Source: Leeuwenhoekiella aestuarii (GTDB lineage: Bacteria; Bacteroidota; Bacteroidia; Flavobacteriales; Flavobacteriaceae). Taken from it: DNA of 64,000 bases. The position numbers were made by a program, and so were the translations under genes. The DNA is taken from the NCBI RefSeq assembly GCF_004104055.1, contig NZ_QOVJ01000002.1, forward strand, positions 124,001-188,000, in the 5' to 3' direction. Of this stretch, positions 34,704-43,781 are shown piece by piece; the first letter of the stretch is position 1, and each line of letters starts with the position of its first letter. The notes beneath the pieces were generated by a model. The model was given only the letters and a program-made list of their open reading frames with translations, was not told where the DNA came from and did not search any database.

Positions 34704-35888
34704 ATGAAAATACTCATAATAAACTCTGGAAGTTCATCTATAAAATTTCAATTGATTCAAATGCCACAGGCTTCTGTTTTAGCTAGCGGAATGGTTGAAC
34801 GAATAGGTATTGAAGGTGGTTCTATTTCTTATAAGAATGCTAGTAATGATTTTTCAAAAAAAATAAACTTTCCAGATCATGCTTCTGGTTTAAAAAAGAT
34901 AGCAGAGCTGTTAATGGACCGCGATCTTGGGGTGATTGGCAGTGCAGATGAAATTAATGCGGTAGGACACCGTATCGTTCACGGAGGGAAACAATTCACA
35001 GAAACAACTCAAGTAACTGAAGAAGTAAAAGCCAATATAAGACGCTTGTTTTCGCTTGCACCACTACATAATCCAGCGCATCTTAATGGTATTGAAGTTG
35101 CAGAAGATATATTTAAAAATGCATCGCAAGTTTGTGTTTTTGATACTGCATTTTTTACTTCTATACCTCAAAAAGCTTATCAGTATGCTATACCAAAACA
35201 TTTTATGGATGATTCGCGAATACGTTTATACGGTTTTCACGGCACAAGTCATAAGTATGTTTCAGAAAAAGCCCTTGAGCATCTAGGCAAACCTGATGCA
35301 AAATTGATCACCATACATCTGGGTAATGGCTGTAGCATGGCTGCAATTAAGGCAGGTAAAGCTATTGATACTTCAATGGGATTTGGTCCTGCTAACGGAT
35401 TGATTATGGGTACTCGTGCCGGGGACATAGATCAGAGTGTAATATTCTATATGCAAGAACATCTGGGGTATTCTGTAAAAGAAGTGAGCGATATTCTGTT
35501 GAAACAAAGCGGAATGTTGGGGCTTACAGGTTATAGCGATTTACGAGATATAGAGGCTGCAGCCGCAGAAGGAGATGAAGTTTGTGCGTTAGCTTTAGAG
35601 ATGAATGCCTACCGCATACGTAAATTTATAGGTGCTTACACAGCAGCATTGAATGGTGTTGATGCTATTGTATTTACTGCGGGAATAGGAGAGAATAGTA
35701 GCACAATACGCAGTAAAGTGTGTAAAGAGATGGAATACATAGGCATTGAACTGGATGAAAGTCTCAACGGGCAACGTTCTAAAAAACTTCGCGAAATTCA
35801 ATCTGCTTTTTCTAAAGTAAAAGTGATGGTAATCCCTACTAATGAAGAATTGGCAATTGCAACTCAGGTTTTTGACCTGATGAAATAA
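34704..35888 (+). CDS. ackA: Acetate kinase
   Basis: The 394-residue kinase makes ATP and acetate from acetyl phosphate, or the reverse. It has the ASKHA motifs: NSGSSSIKF, GHRIVHGG, VFDTAFF, GFHGTSHKYV, HLGNGCS and FTAGIGENS. The length is normal. It follows pta directly. Downstream, the gene converges on the purB pair with only 6 bases between its stop and that of the small membrane protein; no terminator hairpin is seen. Confidence 0.98.
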   Translation: MKILIINSGSSSIKFQLIQMPQASVLASGMVERIGIEGGSISYKNASNDFSKKINFPDHASGLKKIAELLMDRDLGVIGSADEINAVGHRIVHGGKQFTETTQVTEEVKANIRRLFSLAPLHNPAHLNGIEVAEDIFKNASQVCVFDTAFFTSIPQKAYQYAIPKHFMDDSRIRLYGFHGTSHKYVSEKALEHLGKPDAKLITIHLGNGCSMAAIKAGKAIDTSMGFGPANGLIMGTRAGDIDQSVIFYMQEHLGYSVKEVSDILLKQSGMLGLTGYSDLRDIEAAAAEGDEVCALALEMNAYRIRKFIGAYTAALNGVDAIVFTAGIGENSSTIRSKVCKEMEYIGIELDESLNGQRSKKLREIQSAFSKVKVMVIPTNEELAIATQVFDLMK

Positions 35889-35894
35889 TATCAA

Positions 35895-36059
35895 TCAAGC
35901 GCGCCGCGTGCGCCATAAATTGTAAAGAAGAGCAATAAAAATAATCGCTAAACCTAAAAGCACTGCTGTTTTTGTAAGAATTCCTGCGAGGCCCGCAATA
36001 AGAATTCCTGCATAAAGCAGAATGACTAAAATTAGATTTAGCGAATATTTTGAGTTCAT
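35895..36059 (-). CDS. 54-residue two-helix membrane protein coupled to purB
   Basis: This short frame encodes MNSKYSLNLILVILLYAGIL as its first 20 residues, a turn rich in Gly, a second hydrophobic helix (TAVLLGLAIIFIALLYNLW, residues 31-49) and a positively charged end (RTRRA). The ATG shares its first base with the purB stop codon (TAATG), the classic sign of translational coupling. Two clean membrane helices with basic ends on both sides suggest a real small membrane protein. Function unknown. Confidence 0.65.
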   Translation of the reverse strand: MNSKYSLNLILVILLYAGILIAGLAGILTKTAVLLGLAIIFIALLYNLWRTRRA

Positions 36060-37402
36060 TAGATTCCGGTATAATTAGCCGGAGTGATTGCTTTTAATTC
36101 TGTTTTGATTGAATCACTCACTTCTAAAGTTTCTATAAATCGATGCATAGAATCCTGAGTGATAGCTTCATTAGTACGAGTAAGTCCTTTTAAAGCTTCG
36201 TATGGATTTGCATAGCCTTCACGACGTAAAATAGTCTGTATAGCTTCTGCCACCACTGCCCAGTTATCTTCAAGATCTTTAGCAAATTTGCTTTCGTTTA
36301 ATAGTAATTTATTCAGCCCTTTTAAGGTACTCTGTAAACCTATCAATGTATGACCATAAGGAACGCCTATATTACGCAGAACAGTACTGTCTGTAAGGTC
36401 TCTTTGTAGTCTGGATATAGGTAGTTTTGCTGATAGATGTTCAAATAAAGCATTTGCTATCCCTAAGTTTCCTTCGCTATTTTCAAAGTCAATAGGATTT
36501 ACTTTATGCGGCATAGCCGAAGAACCAACTTCTCCCTTTTTAATTTTCTGCTTAAAATATTCCATAGAAATATACTGCCAGAAATCACGATCAAGATCCA
36601 ATAAGATGGTGTTGATGCGTTTAATGTTGTCAAAAAGAGCAGCCATATGATCGTAGTGCTCTATCTGTGTAGTAGGAAAGGAGTGGTGTAGTTTTAAAGT
36701 CCCGCTTACAAAAGAGTTACCAAAAGCTTTCCAGTCAATCTCCGGATATGCTACGTGATGGGCATTGTAATTACCGGTTGCTCCACCAAATTTTGCAGCA
36801 CTTGGCACGTCTTTTAAGAGACGAATTTGCTCTTCTAAACGAACTACAAAAACTTCAATCTCTTTTCCTAAGCGTGTAGGAGATGCCGGCTGACCGTGCG
36901 TACGAGCAAGCATCGATACTGTTTCCCACTCATCTGTAAGTTGCTTTAGATGATCTACCACTTCAAGAAGATGTGGTAAGTAGACCTGGTTGGTCGCATC
37001 TTTTAAACTTAACGGAATCGCAGTGTTGTTAATATCCTGAGATGTCAGACCAAAGTGTATAAACTCTTTAGACTCAGTTAAGCCAAGGCCATCAAATTTT
37101 TCTTTAATAAAATACTCAACAGCTTTAACGTCGTGATTGGTAACGCTTTCAATTTCTTTTACTTTAAGTGCATCTTCAGTTGTAAAATCTTCATAAATCG
37201 CCCGTAATTGAGGGTATTTTTCCTTCGGAAATTCGCTAAGTTGAGGCAAAGGGATTTCACATAAGGCGATAAAATATTCGATTTCTACTTTGACACGATA
37301 TTTTATAAGTGCTTTTTCAGAAAAATAAGCCGAAAGTGATTCGGTTTTACTTGAATATCTGCCGTCTATAGGTGAAACGGCTTCTAATGAAGATAAAGAC
37401 AT
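36059..37402 (-). CDS. purB: Adenylosuccinate lyase
   Basis: The 447-residue enzyme acts twice in purine synthesis: it splits SAICAR and adenylosuccinate, releasing fumarate. The fumarase/aspartase signature GSSAMPHKVNPIDFEN holds the catalytic Ser loop; His residues lie in ESVTNHDVKAVEYF and ARTHGQPASPTRLG. It has its own consensus promoter. A 54-residue membrane protein gene starts on its stop codon. Confidence 0.97.
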   Translation of the reverse strand: MSLSSLEAVSPIDGRYSSKTESLSAYFSEKALIKYRVKVEIEYFIALCEIPLPQLSEFPKEKYPQLRAIYEDFTTEDALKVKEIESVTNHDVKAVEYFIKEKFDGLGLTESKEFIHFGLTSQDINNTAIPLSLKDATNQVYLPHLLEVVDHLKQLTDEWETVSMLARTHGQPASPTRLGKEIEVFVVRLEEQIRLLKDVPSAAKFGGATGNYNAHHVAYPEIDWKAFGNSFVSGTLKLHHSFPTTQIEHYDHMAALFDNIKRINTILLDLDRDFWQYISMEYFKQKIKKGEVGSSAMPHKVNPIDFENSEGNLGIANALFEHLSAKLPISRLQRDLTDSTVLRNIGVPYGHTLIGLQSTLKGLNKLLLNESKFAKDLEDNWAVVAEAIQTILRREGYANPYEALKGLTRTNEAITQDSMHRFIETLEVSDSIKTELKAITPANYTGI

Positions 37403-37425
37403 AGTTGCTTTTATAGTTAAAAGCG

Positions 37426-37456
37426 CAAATATACACAGCTACTTGCTAGCAACAAA
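37426..37456 (-). promoter_or_regulatory. Bacteroidota consensus promoter of purB
   Basis: On the minus strand TTTG (37453-37456), a 19-base spacer and TATATTTG (37426-37433) match the consensus exactly, the same spacing as before rpmH. The predicted leader is about 18 bases. Confidence 0.8.
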
Positions 37457-37525
37457 CCAGAATTTGAAGTAAACTCCTTGTACGGGCTTAAAAGGACTTA
37501 ATCTAGATAATTGAAACGGTTTTAG

Positions 37526-38071
37526 TTAAGATTCAAGCTTTTTTAAAATAGACTTAGCACGGGACTGAAAAGCTGCAGAGCTCGCATCAAACTGAAGTTC
37601 TAATTGCGCTTTGAGTTCACCGGGAATCCAACTTTCTGTTTCAGAAAGGTTGTAAATACTTTGCATTGCAAAAACCTTAACCGCAATTTTCTCATTGCCT
37701 ATTAACCAATCAAAGCATTTTGAAAGTATTTGTTCACGTTCAGCCTTAGATAACTTTTCACTTTTTAGAAATTTAGAAGTGAGCAGTTCACAGATCTTTG
37801 AAAAAATGCGGGAAACAGTTTCTATCTGATTTTTTTGAAGAGCATTTAGAAATGGATCCAGATAAGGCTTGAGAAGTTTTATATCTGAACGTAATGCAAT
37901 ATCTAAACCATAAGCAGCTTTTGTAGCAAGTTCCTCAGAACCTTGTTGTATGAATTTTAAGCTATAGTTTATAAGCTCTGGTTCAGCTGAAATTTCTTGA
38001 CCAAGAGCTTTCCGGTCGCTCAATCGCGATGAAATTTGCAAAACTTTTACTGCCCATTTTTCTTCGGTCAT
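37526..38071 (-). CDS. HEAT-like helical repeat protein
   Basis: The 181-residue, all-helical cytoplasmic protein has repeats resembling HEAT motifs (ELATKAAYGLDIALRSDIKLLKPYLDPFLNAL, IAVKVFAMQSIYNLSETE). No enzyme motif is seen. It lies upstream of purB on the same strand, but a purB promoter separates them. Conserved hypothetical protein; function unknown. Confidence 0.7.
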   Translation of the reverse strand: MTEEKWAVKVLQISSRLSDRKALGQEISAEPELINYSLKFIQQGSEELATKAAYGLDIALRSDIKLLKPYLDPFLNALQKNQIETVSRIFSKICELLTSKFLKSEKLSKAEREQILSKCFDWLIGNEKIAVKVFAMQSIYNLSETESWIPGELKAQLELQFDASSAAFQSRAKSILKKLES

Positions 38072-38119
38072 TTTAATTGATTAATTTGACTTTTAAATTA
38101 AGATTCTAAAATTAATATT

Positions 38120-38593
38120 ATGGTCTGGATAAAACGTTTTTTGATACTTGCTTTGGTCGCATTGGTAGTAATTCAATTTATTCCCGTAGAAAAAAATGAG
38201 GGAGGTTATAAATCTCTTGATTCCTTTTTAGCAGAAACAAAACCTAGTGACGCTGTTGGGACAATTTTAAAAACAGCTTGTTACGATTGTCACAGTAATC
38301 AAACCGAATATCCTTGGTATTCTAATCTAGCTCCTGCAAGTTTTTTCTTAGCAGATCACGTAAAAGATGGAAAGAGACATCTTAATTTTTCAGAATGGGA
38401 TACCTATTCTGCGAAGCGAAAAGATCACAAACTGGATGAATTAATAGAAGAAGTTGAAAGTGGTGAGATGCCTTTAGAGTCATATACGCTCATTCATACA
38501 GACGCTAAGCTAGATGCAGCGCAAACTGAAGCTTTACTAAATTGGGCAAAAGCAGCAAGACTTAACTATTCAGAAGCTTTTGAACCACAGTAG
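38120..38593 (+). CDS. Haem-binding domain protein with CxxCH motif
   Basis: The 157-residue protein has an N-terminal membrane anchor (residues 5-22) and one c-type haem motif, CYDCH, within TACYDCHSNQTEYPWYSNLAPAS, the mark of the Haem_bd family. Later parts (RHLNFSEWDTYS, ESGEMPLESYTLIH) also match that family. It is exported and probably carries a covalent c-type haem; its electron partners are unknown. Its 3' end overlaps the convergent sirtuin gene by 32 bases. Confidence 0.88.
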   Translation: MVWIKRFLILALVALVVIQFIPVEKNEGGYKSLDSFLAETKPSDAVGTILKTACYDCHSNQTEYPWYSNLAPASFFLADHVKDGKRHLNFSEWDTYSAKRKDHKLDELIEEVESGEMPLESYTLIHTDAKLDAAQTEALLNWAKAARLNYSEAFEPQ

Positions 38594-39242
38594 GTACACC
38601 GGTTGAGGCATTTTCAGCAATAACATTAAGATTAGCTTGTGATTTAATATTGGGTTTAGGGTCTATAAAGTAAATAGCAGTATCATTTTTAGCATAATTT
38701 ATTAAAGAGGCAGCCGGGTAAACCTGCATAGAAGTCCCCACGATTAAAATATAATCTGCTTCAGAAGTGAGTTGAGCAGCAGTGTCTAACAACGGAACCA
38801 TCTCTCCAAACCAAACAATATGCGGTCGCAGTTGACTTTTTTTTGCACACAGATCTCCTTCGCAAATATCATCACTCCAATCTAAAACCAGATTTTCATC
38901 AACAGTACTTCTTGCTTTTAAAAGTTCGCCATGTAAATGAACTACAGACGAACTTCCTGCACGCTCGTGTAAATCATCTACATTTTGAGTAATAATATCA
39001 ACCTGAAATTGTTCTTCAAGATCTACTAAGGCTTGGTGAGCTGCGTTGGGTTCAACTGTTTTTAATTGCCGGCGACGTTGATTGTAAAAATCCAATACAA
39101 GTGCCTGATTATTAAACCAACCTTCGGGGCTGGCTACTTGCATAACATCATGACCTTCCCAAAGTCCGTTAGAATCTCTAAATGTTTTTAAACCGCTTTC
39201 AGCACTGATTCCTGCACCGGTGAGTACTACTATTTTTTTCAA
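38562..39242 (-). CDS. cobB: NAD-dependent protein deacylase (sirtuin, CobB type)
   Basis: The 226-residue sirtuin removes acyl groups from lysines using NAD. Motifs are GAGISAESGLKTFRD, TQNVDDLHERAG, HLHGEL (catalytic His), WFGE and GTSMQVYPAA. The Tyr/Arg pair in FYNQRRRQ is the class III signature linked to desuccinylation and demalonylation. The zinc region is reduced: only CEGDLC is present and the upstream pair is lost (RSTVDENLVLDW), as in short bacterial sirtuins. The two convergent genes share 32 bases of coding sequence. Confidence 0.92.
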   Translation of the reverse strand: MKKIVVLTGAGISAESGLKTFRDSNGLWEGHDVMQVASPEGWFNNQALVLDFYNQRRRQLKTVEPNAAHQALVDLEEQFQVDIITQNVDDLHERAGSSSVVHLHGELLKARSTVDENLVLDWSDDICEGDLCAKKSQLRPHIVWFGEMVPLLDTAAQLTSEADYILIVGTSMQVYPAASLINYAKNDTAIYFIDPKPNIKSQANLNVIAENASTGVPTVVQKLLNS

Positions 39243-39311
39243 ACCAAATATTTTTTTAAATATACAAAGACAAAATTTTGGTAATGAAAGAATCCTTTGA
39301 ATATTTGCCAG

Positions 39312-39968
39312 ATGAATACAGCTACACTAAACTATCTAGAATCTTATCTTACTCCGCGTCGGCAGCAGCTTTTTAAAGAGGTTTTAGCGGAGCGTACGCG
39401 CTTTTTGACAGTCGCTATAGAAGATGTGGGGCATTTGCACAATACCAGCGCGGTAATGCGCAGTTGCGATGCTTTTGGAGTTCAGGATGTGCACGTCATT
39501 GAAGAATTGAAAGGAAAACGTATCGATAGGGAGATTGCGATGGGAGCTCAAAAGTGGACAACTGTTCACAGATATGATTCTACAAAAAATGCATTAGCTC
39601 AACTTAAGCATAACGGATATCGAATTGTAGCTACAACTCCACATCATACTGCACATAAATTAGAGGATTTTAAATTAGACCAACCTACTGCGTTATTCTT
39701 CGGAAGTGAGAAAGATGGCTTAACAGATACAGTTATTGAAGCAGCTGATGATTATGTGTATATACCCACTTTTGGTTTTACACAAAGTTTGAATATATCG
39801 GTTTGTGCGGCTATTTTACTTCAAGAGTTAACATTTAGAATGCGTAATTCAGCATTAGACTGGAAATTGAACGATTCTGATATCACTGAAATAAAAGCGT
39901 TATGGCTTAAACGGAATCTGAAAGATTATGAAGCTTTAGTGAATCAATTTAATTCTCAACATTCATGA
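39312..39968 (+). CDS. trmH: tRNA (guanosine-2'-O-)-methyltransferase, TrmH/SpoU family
   Basis: The 218-residue SPOUT enzyme methylates the 2'-OH of G18 in tRNA. The three SpoU motifs are present: EDVGHLHNTSAVMRSCDAFG (motif 1), FFGSEKDGLTD (motif 2) and FTQSLNISVCAAILL (motif 3). I place the start at the ATG at 39312 because AATATTTG, a near-consensus -7 box, lies at 39300-39307; the transcript may be almost leaderless. Its stop overlaps the start of a decayed gene (ATGA). Confidence 0.92.
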   Translation: MNTATLNYLESYLTPRRQQLFKEVLAERTRFLTVAIEDVGHLHNTSAVMRSCDAFGVQDVHVIEELKGKRIDREIAMGAQKWTTVHRYDSTKNALAQLKHNGYRIVATTPHHTAHKLEDFKLDQPTALFFGSEKDGLTDTVIEAADDYVYIPTFGFTQSLNISVCAAILLQELTFRMRNSALDWKLNDSDITEIKALWLKRNLKDYEALVNQFNSQHS

Positions 39969-40184
39969 ATTTAGTTGATTAGTTGGGTGCTCTTTGTGTA
40001 TTTTTAGATTTTACTAGCTTACTTATTAAATCTGAGTCATATTATTCTTCTGAATACAATGGGGGGCGACATGGCTTGTTTGGCAAGTGTTTTATTAAAT
40101 TATTGGCCTTTTATGATTTTAGAAGGCGTATGGATGTTTGTTTCGGTAGTTAGCCTTTTCAAAAAGCTCGTAAAGAAAAACTAA
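39965..40184 (+). pseudogene. Decayed CBU_0592-like small membrane protein
   Basis: An ATG overlapping the trmH stop opens MNLVD, then hits TAG at 39980-39982; the same frame continues LGALCVFL. A different frame, open from about 40012, reads AYLLN, then LLNTMGGDMACLASVLLNYW and FMILEGVWMFVSVVSLFKKL, ending in TAA at 40182-40184. Together these spell a CBU_0592-type protein (DWLGALCVFLAYLLN ... ILEGVW) broken by a nonsense codon, a frameshift and probably a short deletion. Confidence 0.65.
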
Positions 40185-40203
40185 ATTGCCTGCCTGTAAA
40201 GTT

Positions 40204-41004
40204 TTAACCTCTATCTCGGTTAAGTACCCTATATTCTTCATAGCAGCTGCTCAATGCATCTAAAATCTGTAAATCATTAGCTGTTTTTACAAAGCTTTCA
40301 GAATAGTCGCATCGACCTAAAATAGCTTCAATATCTTCACGCGGAATCTGCAAAAGTGCAGATAATGTTTCACGATCAAATTTAGTAATCAATAAATCTC
40401 TGATGTTATCGTCTTCTTTCATCTGGCGTAGTTTTCGCATCTGCGAGCCTTTATTAGAGAAAACTTTATTGAGAAAATCTGCAGGATTAAATATGGCACT
40501 AAGAACTTTGTTAATGGCTCCAGGCTGAGAATCTCCGGCTTCATAACCGGTTTCTAAACCAGAAATACTATAGCGAACATTTTTATATACCGGGACATTA
40601 CGCGCGTCAATCTCAAGATAACCTGTAAGTTCAACGTCCTTAACTACAACTTCTTCAAGTGCAATACCTGTTTCAGTCATTTTTACTTTTACATCTCCAA
40701 AACGTTTCCAGTCATTTGTAACACGTATCTGCAGACTTTTAAATCCTAAAAAAGAGAAATAGAGTGTATCTGTAGAGGATGCTCGTAATCTAAATGTACC
40801 ATCTGCTTTAGTGATCGTTCCTTTTACAGTGTTGAGGTTGATAATATTAACACCATCTAGAGGTTTATCTGTTGAAGCATTGAGAACGGTCCCTTCTATA
40901 TAAGTTTTATCTTCGTTCTGACTAACAGCAGAAGTTGAATTTTCCTGAGCAAAAGTATAAATAGGGGCTGTTAACAACAGCAAGACAAATAAAATAGTTT
41001 TCAT
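40204..41004 (-). CDS. Carboxypeptidase-regulatory-like domain protein, exported
   Basis: The 266-residue protein has a signal peptide (residues 1-20, ending YTFAQ). A CarboxypepD_reg-like beta domain follows (YIEGTVLNASTDKPLDGVNI, GTITKADGTFRLRASSTDTL, FSFLGFKSLQI), of the kind found at the front of TonB receptors, and then a long helical C-terminal region with no plug or barrel. The start at 41004 places the signal peptide correctly; longer in-frame starts do not. Role unknown, probably envelope. Confidence 0.8.
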   Translation of the reverse strand: MKTILFVLLLLTAPIYTFAQENSTSAVSQNEDKTYIEGTVLNASTDKPLDGVNIINLNTVKGTITKADGTFRLRASSTDTLYFSFLGFKSLQIRVTNDWKRFGDVKVKMTETGIALEEVVVKDVELTGYLEIDARNVPVYKNVRYSISGLETGYEAGDSQPGAINKVLSAIFNPADFLNKVFSNKGSQMRKLRQMKEDDNIRDLLITKFDRETLSALLQIPREDIEAILGRCDYSESFVKTANDLQILDALSSCYEEYRVLNRDRG

Positions 41005-41079
41005 AGAGGATGCCAATTTAGAAAAAGAGACGGAAAAATCATACCAAACGTGACAAATCCGTCTCAATTTTATAAAAGA

Positions 41080-42897
41080 TTATCTATCTCTTCTTCTTCG
41101 TTTACCAGAAAAAGGACTTTTGTTCTCTTTGGGCTCTGCCTTGCTTTTACCGCGACGCTCACCACTACCTTTAGATTTTCCTCTAAAGCCATCTCCAGAA
41201 TCTGATCTGCGGCCACCGCCACCACCAGAATCATTTCTGCGACCACGACCTCTTCCGCCACCACCGCCGCTTTTGCGATCATTGCGTTTGCGTTTTCCGC
41301 CACCGCCACGGGTGTCTTTAGTGATTTCTACATGTACTTGTCTTCCCTGAAGTTTAAAATCTTCAAATAAAGCTAGTATAGCGTCTTTATGCTCGGTATC
41401 AGTATTAAAGAATGAGAATGAATCTTTACAGTCTACTTTGTAAATTCCATCACCAAGACCGGTAGTTTCCTTTAAAAAGTCTTTAAGACTCATCCAATCA
41501 AAATCGTCTTTAGCACCAATGTTGATAAAATAACGGGTAGATTCACCAGATTCTTCTTTAAGATCAGCTTTTACAGCAATATTAAGATCTTTAGTCTTTT
41601 GGTAATAATTGAAGAAACGTGTAAACTCTACAGAGAATACTTTTTTGATAACTTCTTCACGGCTCAAGCCTTCAAGCACTTCATTAATACTGAACAAATA
41701 CGGATTGATCTCCTCGTTTATCTTAGTATTGCGAATATCGTTTGCAAGGTGCATCAACTGTACTTCACAAATTTCCATCCCCGTCGGAATGTCTTTTTGT
41801 ACAAATTGTTTGTTGATGATTTTCTCTAAAGTACGTATTTTTCGTAATTCACTTTTAGAAACAATCACCATTGAAATACCGGTTTTACCGGCACGACCAG
41901 TACGACCACTACGGTGTGTATACGTTTCAATTTCGTCTGGTAACTGGTAATTGATAACGTGTGTAATGTCATCAACATCAATACCACGAGCAGCAACGTC
42001 TGTCGCAACGAGCATTTGTATTTGACGTGCTCTAAAGCTTTTCATAACCAGGTCACGCTGATTCTGGCTTAAGTCTCCGTGTAATGCTGAAGCATTATAA
42101 CCGTCTTCAATAAGATTTTCTGCTACTTTCTGCGTGTCACGCTTCGTACGGCAAAATACAACTGAGAAGATTTCAGGGTTTGCATCTGCTAGACGTTTAA
42201 GAGCCTGATAACGGTCACGGGCATTAACCATATAATATTCGTGAGAAACATTCTCAGCACCCATATTTTTGGTTCCTACTGTAATTTCAATAGGGTTATT
42301 CATAAATTGCTTGGCAATGCGAGCAACTTCTTTAGGCATAGTAGCCGAAAATAGCCACGTTTGCTTTCCTTTAGGAGTATCAGCAAGAATGGTTGTGATG
42401 TCTTCATAAAAGCCCATATTGAGCATTTCATCAGCTTCATCTAACACACAAAAATCAATTCCTGAAATATCTACCAGATTACGACGCATCATATCTTGCA
42501 TACGACCGGGGGTCGCAACAATGATCTGAGCTCCGCGAGAAATTTGACGAGCTTGTTCTTGAATATTGGCACCACCATAAACCGCAACGGTATTTAAACC
42601 CTTAACGTGTTTGGAGTAATTTTTTAATTCGTTTGTGATCTGCAAACATAATTCGCGAGTAGGAGAGATAATTAACCCCTGTGTTTTGCGGTTGTTTGCA
42701 TCAACTTTTTGAATAAGCGGAAAACCAAATGCTGCCGTTTTACCTGTACCTGTCTGGGCGAGTGCAACTACGTCTGTTGCCTCGCGTAATAGGACCGGGA
42801 TGGCTTTTTCTTGCACTTCAGAAGGCTCTGTAAAACCCATATCGGTTACAGCTTGCAAGATGGCATCATTAAGTCCTAACGCTTTAAATGTATTCAT
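41080..42897 (-). CDS. DEAD-box RNA helicase (DeaD/CsdA type)
   Basis: The 605-residue ATP-dependent RNA helicase has all motifs: Q motif (FTEPSEVQEKAIP), AQTGTGKT, PTRELCLQ, VLDEADEM, SATMP, ARGIDVDDITHVI and HRSGRTGRAGK. A DbpA-type RNA-binding domain follows (about residues 455-545). The tail is low complexity, rich in Gly, Arg and Lys (RGGGGKRKR, GGGGRGRGRR), as in cold-shock helicases acting in ribosome assembly and mRNA decay. A -7 box and a hairpin in the short leader lie upstream. Confidence 0.95.
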   Translation of the reverse strand: MNTFKALGLNDAILQAVTDMGFTEPSEVQEKAIPVLLREATDVVALAQTGTGKTAAFGFPLIQKVDANNRKTQGLIISPTRELCLQITNELKNYSKHVKGLNTVAVYGGANIQEQARQISRGAQIIVATPGRMQDMMRRNLVDISGIDFCVLDEADEMLNMGFYEDITTILADTPKGKQTWLFSATMPKEVARIAKQFMNNPIEITVGTKNMGAENVSHEYYMVNARDRYQALKRLADANPEIFSVVFCRTKRDTQKVAENLIEDGYNASALHGDLSQNQRDLVMKSFRARQIQMLVATDVAARGIDVDDITHVINYQLPDEIETYTHRSGRTGRAGKTGISMVIVSKSELRKIRTLEKIINKQFVQKDIPTGMEICEVQLMHLANDIRNTKINEEINPYLFSINEVLEGLSREEVIKKVFSVEFTRFFNYYQKTKDLNIAVKADLKEESGESTRYFINIGAKDDFDWMSLKDFLKETTGLGDGIYKVDCKDSFSFFNTDTEHKDAILALFEDFKLQGRQVHVEITKDTRGGGGKRKRNDRKSGGGGGRGRGRRNDSGGGGGRRSDSGDGFRGKSKGSGERRGKSKAEPKENKSPFSGKRRRRDR

Positions 42898-42910
42898 ATA
42901 AAATAATTAT

Positions 42911-42946
42911 CTTAAATCAACGTCGATTTAAGAGGGCGCAAAGATA
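42911..42946 (-). promoter_or_regulatory. -7 box and leader hairpin of the DEAD-box helicase gene
   Basis: The minus strand has TATCTTTG (42939-42946) and then, right where the transcript should begin, an 8-bp inverted repeat (CTTAAATC / GATTTAAG, 42911-42932, 6-base loop) 14 bases before the ATG. A 5'-end hairpin of this sort may protect the mRNA or tune translation. No clear -33 box. Confidence 0.5.
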
Positions 42947-43079
42947 CAGTTAATTGAGGTAAGAACAGAGCATTGACTAAATTGATTTAAATAATTGTAA
43001 ATCAATTGTTTGAAAGAATTAAAATGTGTTTAATTCAATTCTTGTAAGCTATTGATACAGAAGCTTCCGCGAGTTAAGC

Positions 43080-43652
43080 CTATTTTTTGAGATAATCTAA
43101 TAACTTTTGCGTTGCTTTGCCGCGATGCCCTATTTTATTTTTTTCTGAAAGTGGCATTTCGGCAAAAGTTAAGGGAAACCCTTCAGGCTTGAATACCGGG
43201 TCGTAACCAAAGCCACCATCACCGGTTTTCTCTTTTATGATACTTCCTTTGCAAATTCCTTCGAAGAGACGTTCTTTTCCGTTAAGGATTAATGCGATTA
43301 CAGTTTTAAATTGCGCACTGCGATCGGTTTTAACTTTGAGCTCAGCGAGTAGTTTTTGAGTGTTATCTTCAGCATTTTTTTGTTCACCGGCATACCGTGC
43401 ACTGTAAACTCCCGGCGCACCATTTAAGGATTTGACTTCAAGACCGGTATCGTCTGCAAAGCAATCAAAACCGTACTTTTCTTTTATATAACGGGCTTTT
43501 ATAAGTGCATTGCCTTCAATTGTGGGTGCATCTTCAATAATATCTTCATTACAACCTATATCAGTTAAGCTTTTAAGCTGAATATAGTCAGGCATTAAAG
43601 CCTGAATTTCTTTGAGTTTATTAGGATTATGCGTAGCGAAAATCAGTGTCAT
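43080..43652 (-). CDS. rdgB: XTP/dITP diphosphatase (RdgB/HAM1)
   Basis: The 190-residue enzyme hydrolyses non-canonical purine nucleotides (dITP, XTP) to keep them out of DNA. Signatures: [60 protein letters not shown] and [13 protein letters not shown]. The length is normal. It stands alone upstream of the helicase gene, with 182 bases between them. Confidence 0.95.
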   Translation of the reverse strand: MTLIFATHNPNKLKEIQALMPDYIQLKSLTDIGCNEDIIEDAPTIEGNALIKARYIKEKYGFDCFADDTGLEVKSLNGAPGVYSARYAGEQKNAEDNTQKLLAELKVKTDRSAQFKTVIALILNGKERLFEGICKGSIIKEKTGDGGFGYDPVFKPEGFPLTFAEMPLSEKNKIGHRGKATQKLLDYLKK

Positions 43653-43781
43653 TTGATTAGTTTTTTGGGAAGCTGCAAGTTATTAAAATTGAATTTAAAA
43701 CTACCGGAAGCTACTATTTGGAAATTATCTAAAGTGACTTTTATCATTGTCTCGGGCCCGATGTTGTTCTAAATTAGTTGT

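Noticed and set aside
41070-41350. Overlapping frames on both strands over the helicase tail
   Set aside because: They are low-complexity Pro/Arg or Val/Ala products caused by the RGG-rich coding repeat of the helicase.
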